Assembly (NCBI RefSeq): GCF_028206795.1 | Contig: NZ_JAQLFJ010000001.1 | Coordinates: 186,001 to 250,000, forward strand | From: Collinsella aerofaciens | GTDB lineage: Bacteria; Actinomycetota; Coriobacteriia; Coriobacteriales; Coriobacteriaceae | DNA: 64,000 nt | Direction of reading: 5' to 3' | In this document: positions 52,750-60,904 of the stretch, in pieces | Layout of the letters: each line of letters opens with the position of its first letter | How positions within the stretch are numbered: the stretch's first letter is position 1 | The notes under the pieces: generated by a model | Databases searched by the model: none | What the model was told of the DNA's origin: nothing | What the model saw: only the letters and a program-made list of their open reading frames with translations | Program-made: the position numbers and the translations under genes

Positions 52750-54609
52750 ATGGCGATTCTTTTGGGATGCGATTCCGTCAGCCTAGAGTTTCCCACCAAG
52801 CATATTTTCGATAGCGTGACGCTCGGCGTGGGCGAGGGCGACCGCATTGGTATTGTCGGTAAAAACGGCGACGGCAAGTCGACGCTGCTGAGCGTGCTCG
52901 CCGGCACGCTGGAGCCCGATGACGGACGCGTGACGCACCGCCGCGGCATCACGATCGGTCTACTCGGCCAAAAGGACCAGCTTGTCGATACCGATACCGT
53001 GCATCATGCTGTCGTCGGTGACACGCCTGAGTACGAGTGGGCCTCGAGCCCGCGTACACGTCAGATCCTCGCTGGCCTTATTAGCGATGTGCCCTGGGAG
53101 GGCATGGTGGGCGAGCTTTCGGGCGGCCAGCGCCGTCGTGTGGACCTCGCGCGCCTGCTGATCGGTGACTACGACGTGCTCATGCTCGACGAGCCCACCA
53201 ACCACCTGGACATGCGTACCATCAACTGGCTTGCACGCCATCTTAAGGCTCGCTGGCAGCGCGGCCAGGGCGCCATGCTCGTGGTCACGCACGATCGCTG
53301 GTTCTTGGACGAGGTCTGCACTAGCATGTGGGAGGTCCACGACGGCCAGGTCGACCCCTTCGAGGGCGGTTACTCCGCATATATCCTTCAGCGCGTGGAG
53401 CGCGACCGCATGGCCGCGGTTACCGAGGAGCGCCGTCGCAACATGGCGCGCAAGGAGCTTGCATGGCTGAGCCGTGGCGCCCAGGCCCGTTCCACTAAGC
53501 CCAAGTTTCGCGTGGAAGCCGCCCGCGAGCTGATCGCCGACGTGCCGCCCGTGCGCGACGAGCTGGAGCTCAAGCGCCTCGCCGTGAGTCGCCTGGGCAA
53601 ACAGGTCATCGACGTGATCGACGTGGACGCCGGCTATGCCGATACCGACGGCGCGCCCAAGCAGGTGCTCTCCGATGTGACCTGGCTTATCGGCGCGGGC
53701 GACCGCTATGGTCTGCTGGGTGAGAACGGCGCCGGCAAGTCGACCTTGCTCGACGTGATTCAGGGCAAGATCGCGCCCCTGCGCGGCCGCGTGAAGATCG
53801 GCCAGACGGTGCGCTTTGGCGTGCTGTCGCAGCAGCTCGAGGAGCTCGAGCCCTACATGGGTGACACGATCCGCGAGGTTCTGAGCAACTATAAGAAGTA
53901 TTATGTCATCGACGGCAAGGAGACCTCGCCCGAGAAGCTCTGCGAGCGCCTGGGCTTTACGACGCAGCAGCTCTGGAGCCGCATCGGCGATCTTTCGGGC
54001 GGCCAGCGCCGTCGCCTGTCGCTGCTGCTGACGATCCTGGACGAGCCCAACGTGCTTATCCTGGACGAGCCCGGCAACGACTTGGATACCGACATGCTGG
54101 CGATTGTCGAGGACCTGCTCGACGGCTGGCCGGGCACGCTGATCCTGGTGACGCACGACCGCTTCTTGATGGAGCGCGTGACCGACCAGCAGTGGGCGCT
54201 GCTTGACGGTCATCTGACGCATATGCCCGGCGGCGTCGACCAGTACCTGCGCCTGTGCAACGCTACTGCCGAGGGCGAGCCCGTGGGCGCGCCGAGCGCC
54301 AAGACCGGCACGTTCGACACCGGCGCCGCAGCGGTTGCAGCCGAAAAGCCCAAGTCGAGCGGCCAGCCCAACGGACTTTCCAATGCCGAGCGCCAGAAGC
54401 TCCGCCGCGAGGTGAGCTCGCTCGAGCGCAAGATGGAGACGCAGCGCGCCCGCGTGGAGGAGGCCGAGGCCGCCATGGCCCAGGTCGATCCCACCAACTA
54501 CACGGCGCTGGGCGAACAGCAGGCAAAGATCGACGAGGCCCATGCCGCCATGGACGAGCTGGAGATGGCGTGGCTCGAGGCGAGCGAAAAGCTCGAGGGC
54601 GAGGAGTAG
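52750..54609 (+). CDS. ABC-F family ATP-binding protein
   Basis: A 619-residue soluble protein with two ABC cassettes and no membrane segments. AAGGAG precedes the ATG at 52750. First cassette: GKNGDGKST, LSGGQRRRVDLA, LMLDEPTNHLD. Second: GENGAGKST, LSGGQRRRLSLL, LILDEPGNDLD. A C-terminal basic coiled coil (about 540-619) follows, as in Uup. ABC-F proteins act on the ribosome, as translation factors or antibiotic-protection factors, or, for Uup, on DNA or ribosome processing. The C-terminal coil and linker favour a Uup-like housekeeping type. Confidence 0.93.
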   Translation: MAILLGCDSVSLEFPTKHIFDSVTLGVGEGDRIGIVGKNGDGKSTLLSVLAGTLEPDDGRVTHRRGITIGLLGQKDQLVDTDTVHHAVVGDTPEYEWASSPRTRQILAGLISDVPWEGMVGELSGGQRRRVDLARLLIGDYDVLMLDEPTNHLDMRTINWLARHLKARWQRGQGAMLVVTHDRWFLDEVCTSMWEVHDGQVDPFEGGYSAYILQRVERDRMAAVTEERRRNMARKELAWLSRGAQARSTKPKFRVEAARELIADVPPVRDELELKRLAVSRLGKQVIDVIDVDAGYADTDGAPKQVLSDVTWLIGAGDRYGLLGENGAGKSTLLDVIQGKIAPLRGRVKIGQTVRFGVLSQQLEELEPYMGDTIREVLSNYKKYYVIDGKETSPEKLCERLGFTTQQLWSRIGDLSGGQRRRLSLLLTILDEPNVLILDEPGNDLDTDMLAIVEDLLDGWPGTLILVTHDRFLMERVTDQQWALLDGHLTHMPGGVDQYLRLCNATAEGEPVGAPSAKTGTFDTGAAAVAAEKPKSSGQPNGLSNAERQKLRREVSSLERKMETQRARVEEAEAAMAQVDPTNYTALGEQQAKIDEAHAAMDELEMAWLEASEKLEGEE

Positions 54610-54615
54610 GCGAGG

Positions 54616-55386
54616 ATGATCAAGGCCGCGTTTTTCGATATCGACGGCACGTTGCTGAGCTTTAAGACCCATCGGATTCCGGCGTCGGCGCAGCAGGTGC
54701 TCGACAGCTTTCATGAGCAGGGGATTGCGTGCGTGATCGCCACGGGTCGCCCGACCTATCAGATGCCCGATTGGCTGTTCGATCTTGGTTGGGATGCGTA
54801 CATCACGCTTTCGGGTCAGCACTGTTTTGATGCCAAGGGCGTTTACCGCAGCTGCCCGATCGATTCGGACGACGTCGCGGCGATTGTGGACCAGGTGGCG
54901 CAGGGGCGCTATGACTCGCTGTGTATGCAGGGCGAGAACTCGTTTGTGAACCGCCTGTCCGAGCGCGTGGTGACGGCCGGCAGCAACGCGGGGATTGTCT
55001 ACCACGAGGAACCGTTTGAGCATGCCTTCGATGCGCCGGTCTACCAGTTCTGCGCCTTTGTGGACCCTGCCGACGAACATATCGTGACCGACGCGGTGTC
55101 GCATTCTCTCACTACGCGCTGGTGTGATTTGTTCTGCGACATTATCCCTGCCAACGGCGGTAAGGACCTGGGTGTCGCGGCGACGCTGGAACGCCTGGGT
55201 GTCGACGCGAGCGAGGCGATTGCCTTTGGCGACGGCGAGAACGACCTGTCGATGTTTGCCGCCGTGGGCACGAGCGTGGCCATGGGTAACGCACAGGACA
55301 CGGTGAAGGCTGCGGCGACCTATGTGACGACTGCCGTGGACGACGACGGCATCTACAACGCCGCGAAGCACTTTGGATTGATGTAA
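54616..55386 (+). CDS. Cof-type HAD-IIB hydrolase
   Basis: A 256-residue HAD phosphatase of the Cof group, six bases after the ABC-F stop and so probably cotranscribed. Motif I is AAFFDIDGTLLSF, motif II Thr of ATGRP, the C2 cap domain covers about 80-185, the Lys is in NGGKDLGVA, and motif IV is FGDGENDLSMF. Such enzymes dephosphorylate sugar phosphates, FMN or related metabolites; the substrate cannot be read from sequence. Confidence 0.9.
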   Translation: MIKAAFFDIDGTLLSFKTHRIPASAQQVLDSFHEQGIACVIATGRPTYQMPDWLFDLGWDAYITLSGQHCFDAKGVYRSCPIDSDDVAAIVDQVAQGRYDSLCMQGENSFVNRLSERVVTAGSNAGIVYHEEPFEHAFDAPVYQFCAFVDPADEHIVTDAVSHSLTTRWCDLFCDIIPANGGKDLGVAATLERLGVDASEAIAFGDGENDLSMFAAVGTSVAMGNAQDTVKAAATYVTTAVDDDGIYNAAKHFGLM

Positions 55387-55408
55387 CTGTGGGCCGGTAC
55401 CCGGCGCC

Positions 55409-55445
55409 TGGGGACACTCCTTGCGGGGCGTCCCCATTTTGTTTT
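55409..55445 (+). terminator. Terminator after the Cof gene
   Basis: TGGGGAC (55409-55415) pairs with GTCCCCA (55430-55436), then TTTTGTTTT. Confidence 0.75.
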
Positions 55446-55466
55446 CGTCCCGCACGTTTTGTGAAA

Positions 55467-55549
55467 CACGGCTAACTTTTAGACAAAGTAGTAAGACATG
55501 GGCAACTTTTGCGGTAAAGTTAGCCGTGGAAAGTATCCAAAGGCTAACT
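55467..55549. promoter_or_regulatory. Candidate metal-regulator operator with three GGCTAACT sites
   Basis: CACGGCTAACTTT (55467-55479) and its exact reverse complement AAAGTTAGCCGTG (55516-55528), plus a third GGCTAACT at 55542-55549. TTAGCC/GGCTAA-type dyads are typical of DtxR/MntR-family binding sites, and the next gene encodes such a regulator, so autoregulation is likely. Confidence 0.7.
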
Positions 55550-55573
55550 AGCAATCATCGCGAAAGGCGGCCC

Positions 55574-55963
55574 ATGGCCCTACGTGAATCCGGAGAAGAC
55601 TATCTCGAATCGATCTACGTTCTGTCGGAACGTCAGGGCATCGTGCGCTCGATCGACGTTGCGGAGTACCTCGGCGTAACCAAGGCGAGCGTTTCCAAGG
55701 CCATGGCGACGCTGGAAAGCAACGGCTATGTCGAAATGGGCAAGCGCGACGTTCATCTGACGGAGCGTGGTCTGGAGGTCGCTCGCCAAATGTGGGAGCG
55801 TCACTGCTTTTTCGTGGGGCTGCTAGAGGATGCGGGTGTTTCGGCTGAGGTCGCGTCGCAAGAGGGCTGCCACATGGAGCACTGCCTGAGCGAGGAAAGC
55901 TTCGAGAAACTGAGGGCGATGCTGAACCGGGGCGAGGCGACGGGCCAAGCGGCGGAATCCTAA
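55574..55963 (+). CDS. DtxR/MntR-family metal-dependent transcriptional regulator
   Basis: A 129-residue regulator starting at 55574 with GAAAGGCGG upstream. The N-terminal winged helix carries SGEDYLESIYVLSE with Asp9 and Glu12, matching the MntR metal ligands D8/E11. VTKASVSKAMATLESNGYV is the recognition region. The dimerisation helices supply the other ligands (ERHCFF and CHMEHCLSEES). There is no SH3-like third domain, which fits MntR rather than IdeR/DtxR. With bound Mn or Fe it should repress uptake genes. Three candidate binding sites lie just upstream, while no transporter follows on the same strand. Confidence 0.88.
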   Translation: MALRESGEDYLESIYVLSERQGIVRSIDVAEYLGVTKASVSKAMATLESNGYVEMGKRDVHLTERGLEVARQMWERHCFFVGLLEDAGVSAEVASQEGCHMEHCLSEESFEKLRAMLNRGEATGQAAES

Positions 55964-56099
55964 CGAACCCCCAGTAGCGCGGAGTTCGCGCAAAGCGCAA
56001 ACCAGCGAGCGGGACCAAAGGCCCGACCAACAAAGTCCAACTCAGACAAGGAACCCCGCCAGCAAGCGATGCCCAAGAACCGCCAGCTGTGTCACCGCA

Positions 56100-56229
56100 G
56101 GCCGGGGCCGGGCTTGGTTTTGAAAACACTCCGCAGACCAGTACGGCGCCTTGTCCGCAGCTCCACAGGAGCAGGACAAGGCGCCGTACATGGTCGAGGA
56201 CGTTTTCAAAACCAAGCCCGGTCCCGGCC
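56100..56229. repeat. 130-bp near-perfect two-tier inverted repeat
   Basis: Outer arms 56100-56127 and 56202-56229 (28 bp, one mismatch) contain GGGCTTGGTTTTGAAAAC and its complement. Inner arms TACGGCGCCTTGTCC (56142-56156) and GGACAAGGCGCCGTA (56174-56188) are exact, with a CTCC/GGAG-capped loop. The unpaired 13-14 bases between tiers are not complementary. No gene is seen in 55964-56245. It might terminate both convergent transcripts, but there is no T run. Confidence 0.85.
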
Positions 56230-56245
56230 GGACAGCCCACGAACG

Positions 56246-58198
56246 CTACAGGTTCTTGACACCCATCGCGCGCATGGCGTTCAGGATGGCGATGATCGCC
56301 ACGCCTACGTCGCCAAAGACGGCAAGCCACATATTGGCGATACCCAGCGCTGCCAGCACAAGGATCAGCAGCTTAATGCCCAGCGCAAAGATTATGTTCT
56401 GCCAAACAATCGACATGGTCTTGCGCGCCACGCGGATCGCGCGGGAAATGTTGGACGGCTTGTCGTCCATCAGCACCACGTCGGCGGCCTCGATCGCGGC
56501 GTCGGAGCCCATGGCGCCCATGGCAATGCCCACATCGGCGCGCGTAAGCACAGGAGCGTCGTTGATACCGTCGCCGACAAAGGCGAGCTTGCCCTTGCCA
56601 CTTTCGGCCGCGAGTAGCGCCTCAACGCGCTCGACCTTGTCGCCCGGCAGGAGCTGCGCGTGGAACTCGTCGAGACCGAGTTGCTTGGCCACAGACGCTG
56701 CAACCTCCTCGCGGTCGCCCGTGAGCATGACGGTGCGGTTGATACCGGCGGCATGCAGGTCGCGAATCGTTTGCTCCGCATCGGCCTTAACGGTGTCTGC
56801 AATCACGATGTGGCCGGCGTACACGCCGTCAACGAGCACGTGGAGGATCGTGCCGACAACCTCACAGTCCGGTGCTTCAACGCCGGCCGCGGCGAGCATT
56901 TTGGCGTTGCCAACGACGACGTGCTTGCCGTCGATGGTTGCCGTCACGCCGTGGCCCGCGTCGTTGGCGGAGTCGCTCACGCGCTTGGGGTCGACCTCGC
57001 CCTGGTAGGCGTCGCGCACGGACTGCGCGATGGGGTGATCGGAGAACGACTCAGCAAGGGCTGCGACTTCGAGCAGCGACTGCTCGGTATAGCCAGCCTC
57101 GGGGTGCACCGCGACGACTGAGAACGTGCCGTTGGTGAGGGTGCCCGTTTTGTCGAAGACGATGGTGTCCACGTCGGCGAGCGTCTCGAGGTAGTTGGAG
57201 CCCTTGATGAGAACGCCCAGCTTGGACGCGCCGCCGATGCCGCCAAAGAAACTCAACGGTACGCTGATCACGAGGGCGCACGGGCAGCTGACGACCAGGA
57301 AGGTCAGGCCGCGCAGGATCCAATCGGACCAAGCGCCAGTCACCAGGCCGCCGCCAAGCGCGAGCACCGCGGCAGCGCCAGTGACGGCGGGGGTGTAGAC
57401 GCGGGCAAAGCGCGTGATGAAGTTCTCGGTGCGCGCCTTCTTTTCGCTGGCATTCTCCACGAGCTCCAGAACACGCGCGACGGTTGACTCGCCAAAGGGC
57501 TTGGTGGTGCGCACGTGGATGAGGCCCGTCATGTTGATGCAACCGCTGATGATATCGTCGCCGGTCTTGGCCGGGCGGGGGACCGACTCGCCCGTGAGTG
57601 CGGCGGTGTCGAGCTGGGTTTCGCCCTCGACGATGACGCCGTCGATAGGCACGCGCTCGCCGGGCTTGACCACGATCACGGTGCCGACGGCGATGTCATC
57701 GGGAAAGACCTGTTCGAGTGTGCCGTCGGCTTGCTCGACGTTAGCGTAGTCGGGCGCGATGTCCATCATGGCACTGATCGACTTGCGGCTCTTGCCCACG
57801 GCGTATGCCTGGAACAACTCGCCGACCTGGTAGAACAGCATGACAGCGGCGCCTTCGGCCATGTGCGGGTCGGTGTCGGGGAAGAGCACCATGGCAAACG
57901 CGCCGATGGTTGCGACGGCCATGAGGAAGCTCTCGTCGAAGGCCTTGCCGCGGCGGATGTTATTGAATGCCTTTTGCAGTACGTCGTAGCCGGCAATCAA
58001 AAACGGCACGAGGAACAGCACAAAGCTGGCGTAGATGTTGCCGGGCTCCCCAAATGCGATAGCGAGGGCGCCGAGCTCGTCGAGGGCATAAACAACGGCA
58101 AAAATGCCCAGTGCTACCAGGATGCGGTTGCGCTTATGCTCAAGGGACTCTTTCTTCTTGCGCTTCTTCTTTTTCTTCTTGGGATCGGCGGCTGCCAT
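56246..58198 (-). CDS. P1B-type heavy-metal-exporting ATPase
   Basis: A 650-residue P-type ATPase with GGGAGG before the ATG. The N-terminus has a Lys-rich stretch (residues 7-16) and no metal-binding HMA domain. Visible are the CPC membrane motif SCPCALVISVP, the actuator LTGESVP, phosphorylation motif DKTGTLTNG, the HP dipeptide of SDHPIAQS and hinge GDGINDAPVL. The CPC and ending suit export of Zn, Cd or Pb rather than Cu. The missing HMA domain is encoded separately 100 bases upstream. An ArsR-type operator lies just before the gene. Confidence 0.94.
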   Translation of the reverse strand: MAAADPKKKKKKRKKKESLEHKRNRILVALGIFAVVYALDELGALAIAFGEPGNIYASFVLFLVPFLIAGYDVLQKAFNNIRRGKAFDESFLMAVATIGAFAMVLFPDTDPHMAEGAAVMLFYQVGELFQAYAVGKSRKSISAMMDIAPDYANVEQADGTLEQVFPDDIAVGTVIVVKPGERVPIDGVIVEGETQLDTAALTGESVPRPAKTGDDIISGCINMTGLIHVRTTKPFGESTVARVLELVENASEKKARTENFITRFARVYTPAVTGAAAVLALGGGLVTGAWSDWILRGLTFLVVSCPCALVISVPLSFFGGIGGASKLGVLIKGSNYLETLADVDTIVFDKTGTLTNGTFSVVAVHPEAGYTEQSLLEVAALAESFSDHPIAQSVRDAYQGEVDPKRVSDSANDAGHGVTATIDGKHVVVGNAKMLAAAGVEAPDCEVVGTILHVLVDGVYAGHIVIADTVKADAEQTIRDLHAAGINRTVMLTGDREEVAASVAKQLGLDEFHAQLLPGDKVERVEALLAAESGKGKLAFVGDGINDAPVLTRADVGIAMGAMGSDAAIEAADVVLMDDKPSNISRAIRVARKTMSIVWQNIIFALGIKLLILVLAALGIANMWLAVFGDVGVAIIAILNAMRAMGVKNL

Positions 58199-58221
58199 GA
58201 TTCAAACCTCCCATTTGAGTG

Positions 58222-58242
58222 TATGAACACTTGCTCATATAA
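58222..58242. promoter_or_regulatory. ArsR/SmtB operator in front of the ATPase gene
   Basis: TATGAACACTTGCTCATATAA is nearly identical to the operators upstream of the ArsR gene (58961-58981 and 58993-59013). TATGA-x11-TCATA symmetry is typical of SmtB-family sites. Confidence 0.85.
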
Positions 58243-58297
58243 TTTCGCGAGCAAAGGCCGCGGCAAGCGCGGCCTCGCAGGTCAACGTATGCGCGGG

Positions 58298-58516
58298 TTA
58301 GAGAATGATCTCGCAGTCCGGCTCGGCGTCGGCGGTGAACTCAACGACGCGGTCCAGGACCTCGTCGAACTTGGCGTCGTCGGCCTCGAGCGTCAGCTTC
58401 TGGGTCATAAAGTTGACCGAAACGGACTTGACGCCCTCGAGCTTGGCAAGTTCGTCCTGAAGCTCGCGCGCGCAGTTGGCGCAATCGATCTCGTCGAGCT
58501 TAAACTGCTTTTTCAT
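58298..58516 (-). CDS. Small HMA-domain metal chaperone
   Basis: A 72-residue single-domain protein of the heavy-metal-associated (ferredoxin-like) fold with AAAGGAA before the ATG. The metal loop reads DCANCARELQDEL, with Cys-x2-Cys. The acidic C-terminus (ADAEPDCEIIL) adds a Cys and Asp/Glu ligands. It probably delivers metal to, or replaces, the N-terminal domain missing from the ATPase encoded next. It lies between the regulator and the ATPase on the same strand. Confidence 0.9.
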   Translation of the reverse strand: MKKQFKLDEIDCANCARELQDELAKLEGVKSVSVNFMTQKLTLEADDAKFDEVLDRVVEFTADAEPDCEIIL

Positions 58517-58579
58517 GGTGGGTTCCTTTCCCTGTGTTAGCGGTCTGGGTGCCGGCCGCGCTGATACCGTGGGTGATTG

Positions 58580-58945
58580 CTATTCGCAGATATGGCTCAT
58601 GCCCTGGTTAAGCATGGTGTAGACGTGATCGTCGGCGAGCGAGTAGAGAATGTTGCGGCCGTCGCGGCGGAACTTGACCAGGTGCGACTGCTTAAGCGTG
58701 CGCAGCTGGTGCGATACTGCCGACTGCGAGGTTGCGGTCGCCTCGGCGATGTCGGCCACGCAGAGCTCGCGGCCCATGAGGGCATAGAGGATCTTGATGC
58801 GTGTGGTGTCGCTGAAGACCTTGAACAGGTCGGCCAGGTCGTACAACAGCTCCTCGTCGGGAAGGTCCTCGGGCGAGCAGGTGGTGGGGACGATCGGCTC
58901 GGTGGCCTCGATGCCAGTCTTTGTTTCATCAGCGTGGCTGCTCAT
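58580..58945 (-). CDS. ArsR/SmtB-family metal-sensing repressor
   Basis: A 121-residue winged-helix repressor with GAAAGGATG upstream. The HTH is SQSAVSHQLRTLKQSHLV. The helix-3 cysteine box is reduced to ELCVADIA (one Cys). The C-terminal helix carries DDHVYTMLNQGMSHICE, with Asp105, His107, His118 and Glu121 matching the alpha-5 zinc/cobalt site D-x-H-x10-H-x2-E of SmtB/CzrA. Binding of metal should release it from the three operator copies found here. Zn is the most likely signal. Confidence 0.92.
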   Translation of the reverse strand: MSSHADETKTGIEATEPIVPTTCSPEDLPDEELLYDLADLFKVFSDTTRIKILYALMGRELCVADIAEATATSQSAVSHQLRTLKQSHLVKFRRDGRNILYSLADDHVYTMLNQGMSHICE

Positions 58946-58959
58946 TGCAACATCCTTTC

Positions 58960-59019
58960 ATATGAACATGCGCTCATATAAATTACTTCCGATTATATGA
59001 GCGCATGTTCATATGTCAA
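58960..59019 (-). promoter_or_regulatory. Promoter with embedded double ArsR operator
   Basis: On the minus strand TTGACA (59014-59019), a 16-base spacer and TATAAT (58992-58997) make a near-ideal promoter for the ArsR gene. Two inverted copies of TATGAACATGCGCTCATATA (58961-58981, 58993-59013) overlap the spacer, -10 and start region. Bound repressor would block polymerase directly. Confidence 0.9.
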
Positions 59020-59103
59020 TGACGTACAGGTAATTCGTCGCATAAAATGATGGGGAATAGTGGACGAGATTCCGGACTGAGCGGTTTTGATAGCCGATGC
59101 CGG

Positions 59104-59352
59104 GGTGGGTGCCCCCGCGCCGTGCAAAAATTGGAGTATTCTGCAACTATAGGGGGTCCGTTAATCTATTCCAGGCCAAATAAAGCCGCTCAAGAGTTAT
59201 CCAAGGGCGGTAAACAGACAAGGTCTTCCTCAAATGTTGCCTAACGTTCCCGTTCGATAGCGTTTTTGTTTTTCATTTGGATTAACTTGTGGGTGCTGGA
59301 GGGCCGACCCTGCTGAATACTCGCAATTTTGCACATCGCTAGGGTACCCACC
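59104..59352. mobile_element. MITE-like element with long terminal inverted repeats
   Basis: Left end GGTGGGTGCCC (59104-59114) and TGCAAAAATTGGAGTATTCT (59123-59142) match, as reverse complements, TGCTGAATACTCGCAATTTT (59311-59330) and GGGTACCCACC (59342-59352), with a few mismatches. About 165 bases of unmatched sequence lie inside and encode nothing evident. Target-site duplications are not obvious. It abuts the nuclease-fold gene at 59365. Confidence 0.6.
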
Positions 59353-59364
59353 TTGTTAGCCGGT

Positions 59365-60555
59365 CTAGCTTCCGGCCCCGAAGATTCTGCCCTCGGGCGC
59401 GAGGCTGCTTATTTGGGCAAATGATGGGCTGTCGGATTCGACAGTCTGCATGTCATCGATTGCCGGAACTTCATTTATTGTCGGGTCATCCAGCGTGATG
59501 CCTTCGAGTGTTGCTTTTTCGAGGTCGATTCGTTGACGATCTTCGGAATCCTGGCGAAGCTGCTTCTGAATTCGCTTTTTCTCTTCTATAAACCTTCTGA
59601 GCACAAACTGTCTCAGGTCCTCTTGCATGATTTGAAAGTCTTTTGGCAGACGCGAGGGGCGTATGCCCTCTTTCCGTTGGATCGCCTCCATGACCCTAAC
59701 GAAAGCGCTGGCATGCATAAAGGAATAACGACTGACGGTGATGATTCCGCATCCCATGGACGCAAGCGCATTCTTGCGCTCCTCATCGATGGCGCGGTCT
59801 TCTTCCGCGTCATGATAAAACCCGTTGTATTCAATGTCTGTGCGAGATTTCTTTAGATACGCATCCATAAAGAACTTTTTGCGTCTCGTGAGATTCTTTG
59901 CGGCAGCGGTGACCTGCACCTCGTAATCGGTCTCAATTCCCTTAATACCAAGCCCTCCTTCGCTTTTAGGCAGCGTTAGCATCATGACAAAGGCCGTTTC
60001 CATAGGAGACCGGCATCCGTCGCGCACACATTGGATTGCCTTTCGGGCAAGGGCCAGACCGTCGCATCTGGTAATGGAATTAAAGAACTGTTTTAACCTT
60101 TCGGTCGAGGTGAGCGCGAAACGCTCGTTATACGAGGTGGAAGAGCCGGTTCCAAGGGAGTAAGCGCCGCACAATTCAAAGTAGTACTCCACCAGTTCGC
60201 GAAAAGGGAGATAGGTGGCGGCCTGAAGTGCGCAAAGCTCAACGCCAACAATGAAGATGCCATCTTTGAGCTCTATAAAGCGTGAGTTCGAGAATCGTTT
60301 TGACGAAACGTGGCATTGACAGTTCATTGCATAGCGCGCATTCCTGCGATCAAACACCATTACCTCGAGGCAATCATTTGCGTCGAGGGAAACATCGTGT
60401 TTGGTGAGCCATTCTGCGGCTGCGTCAAGGAGCGTTCCGGTGGGACATGATCCGTAAATCGCGGCAGGGTTACAGGGCTCGGTGTCTTTCGCAGACGCCG
60501 AATGCGCGGCCTGGTAGACCGCTTTTGCAGTGGTATGTGACAATACGATACTCAT
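59365..60555 (-). CDS. Coriobacterial protein with a restriction-endonuclease-like (DUF559-type) fold
   Basis: A 396-residue protein. The N-terminal half (about 1-180) has several Cys and no recognised fold. From about 190, the segment CRSPMETAFVMMLTLP, then FFMDAYLKKSRTDIEYNGFYH and AIDEERKNALASMGCGIITVSR follows the strand order of Vsr/DUF559-type PD-(D/E)xK nucleases: Glu of MET, Asp of MDAY and E-Y-N of the third strand. The C-terminus is a long charged helix and a disordered tail. There is no ribosome site before the ATG, while TATATA lies right upstream, so the message may be leaderless. The lower GC and odd codon use suggest recent acquisition. A DNA-cutting or antiphage role is possible but unproven. 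Confidence 0.6.
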   Translation of the reverse strand: MSIVLSHTTAKAVYQAAHSASAKDTEPCNPAAIYGSCPTGTLLDAAAEWLTKHDVSLDANDCLEVMVFDRRNARYAMNCQCHVSSKRFSNSRFIELKDGIFIVGVELCALQAATYLPFRELVEYYFELCGAYSLGTGSSTSYNERFALTSTERLKQFFNSITRCDGLALARKAIQCVRDGCRSPMETAFVMMLTLPKSEGGLGIKGIETDYEVQVTAAAKNLTRRKKFFMDAYLKKSRTDIEYNGFYHDAEEDRAIDEERKNALASMGCGIITVSRYSFMHASAFVRVMEAIQRKEGIRPSRLPKDFQIMQEDLRQFVLRRFIEEKKRIQKQLRQDSEDRQRIDLEKATLEGITLDDPTINEVPAIDDMQTVESDSPSFAQISSLAPEGRIFGAGS

Positions 60556-60904
60556 GGTATATATCGTGTCAGCTAATGCCGTGTTGATGGCGCTGAGTGG
60601 GAAAGTCGTTTTAGGGGCCTAACCAAATGCTGTCCAAAAGCTTGACGCAATTATGGGTTGGCATGCCTAAAATCAATGTTATCGCAGCTTAGCTATAGCA
60701 TATAAAAACTCAATTGCTGCACATTTGATATCGATGCATCACCATCCGACAACGAATTACGTGTCGGGAATTGGCCGAAATCGTTCAAAATGAGGGTTCA
60801 GAATTTGTGATGGCAGATCTATCTGTGGAACGTAGGGCGGCCCCGCTGCGGTGTTTCCCGCTGCGAGGCCGCTCGTGAGCAAGCAGTGTTTGTCGCAGGC
60901 GTTG
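60556..60904. other. Gene-free AT-richer stretch
   Basis: 349 bases between the nuclease-fold gene start and the exonuclease gene end. Base composition is AT-richer than the neighbours up to about 60830. I see no supported gene, hairpin or repeat. Confidence 0.5.

Noticed and set aside
52960..55554. 864-residue open frame on the minus strand across the ABC-F and Cof genes
   Set aside because: It is antisense to two clear genes with intact motifs, and its composition (His, Arg, Val rich) is typical of frames mirrored from high-GC coding sequence.
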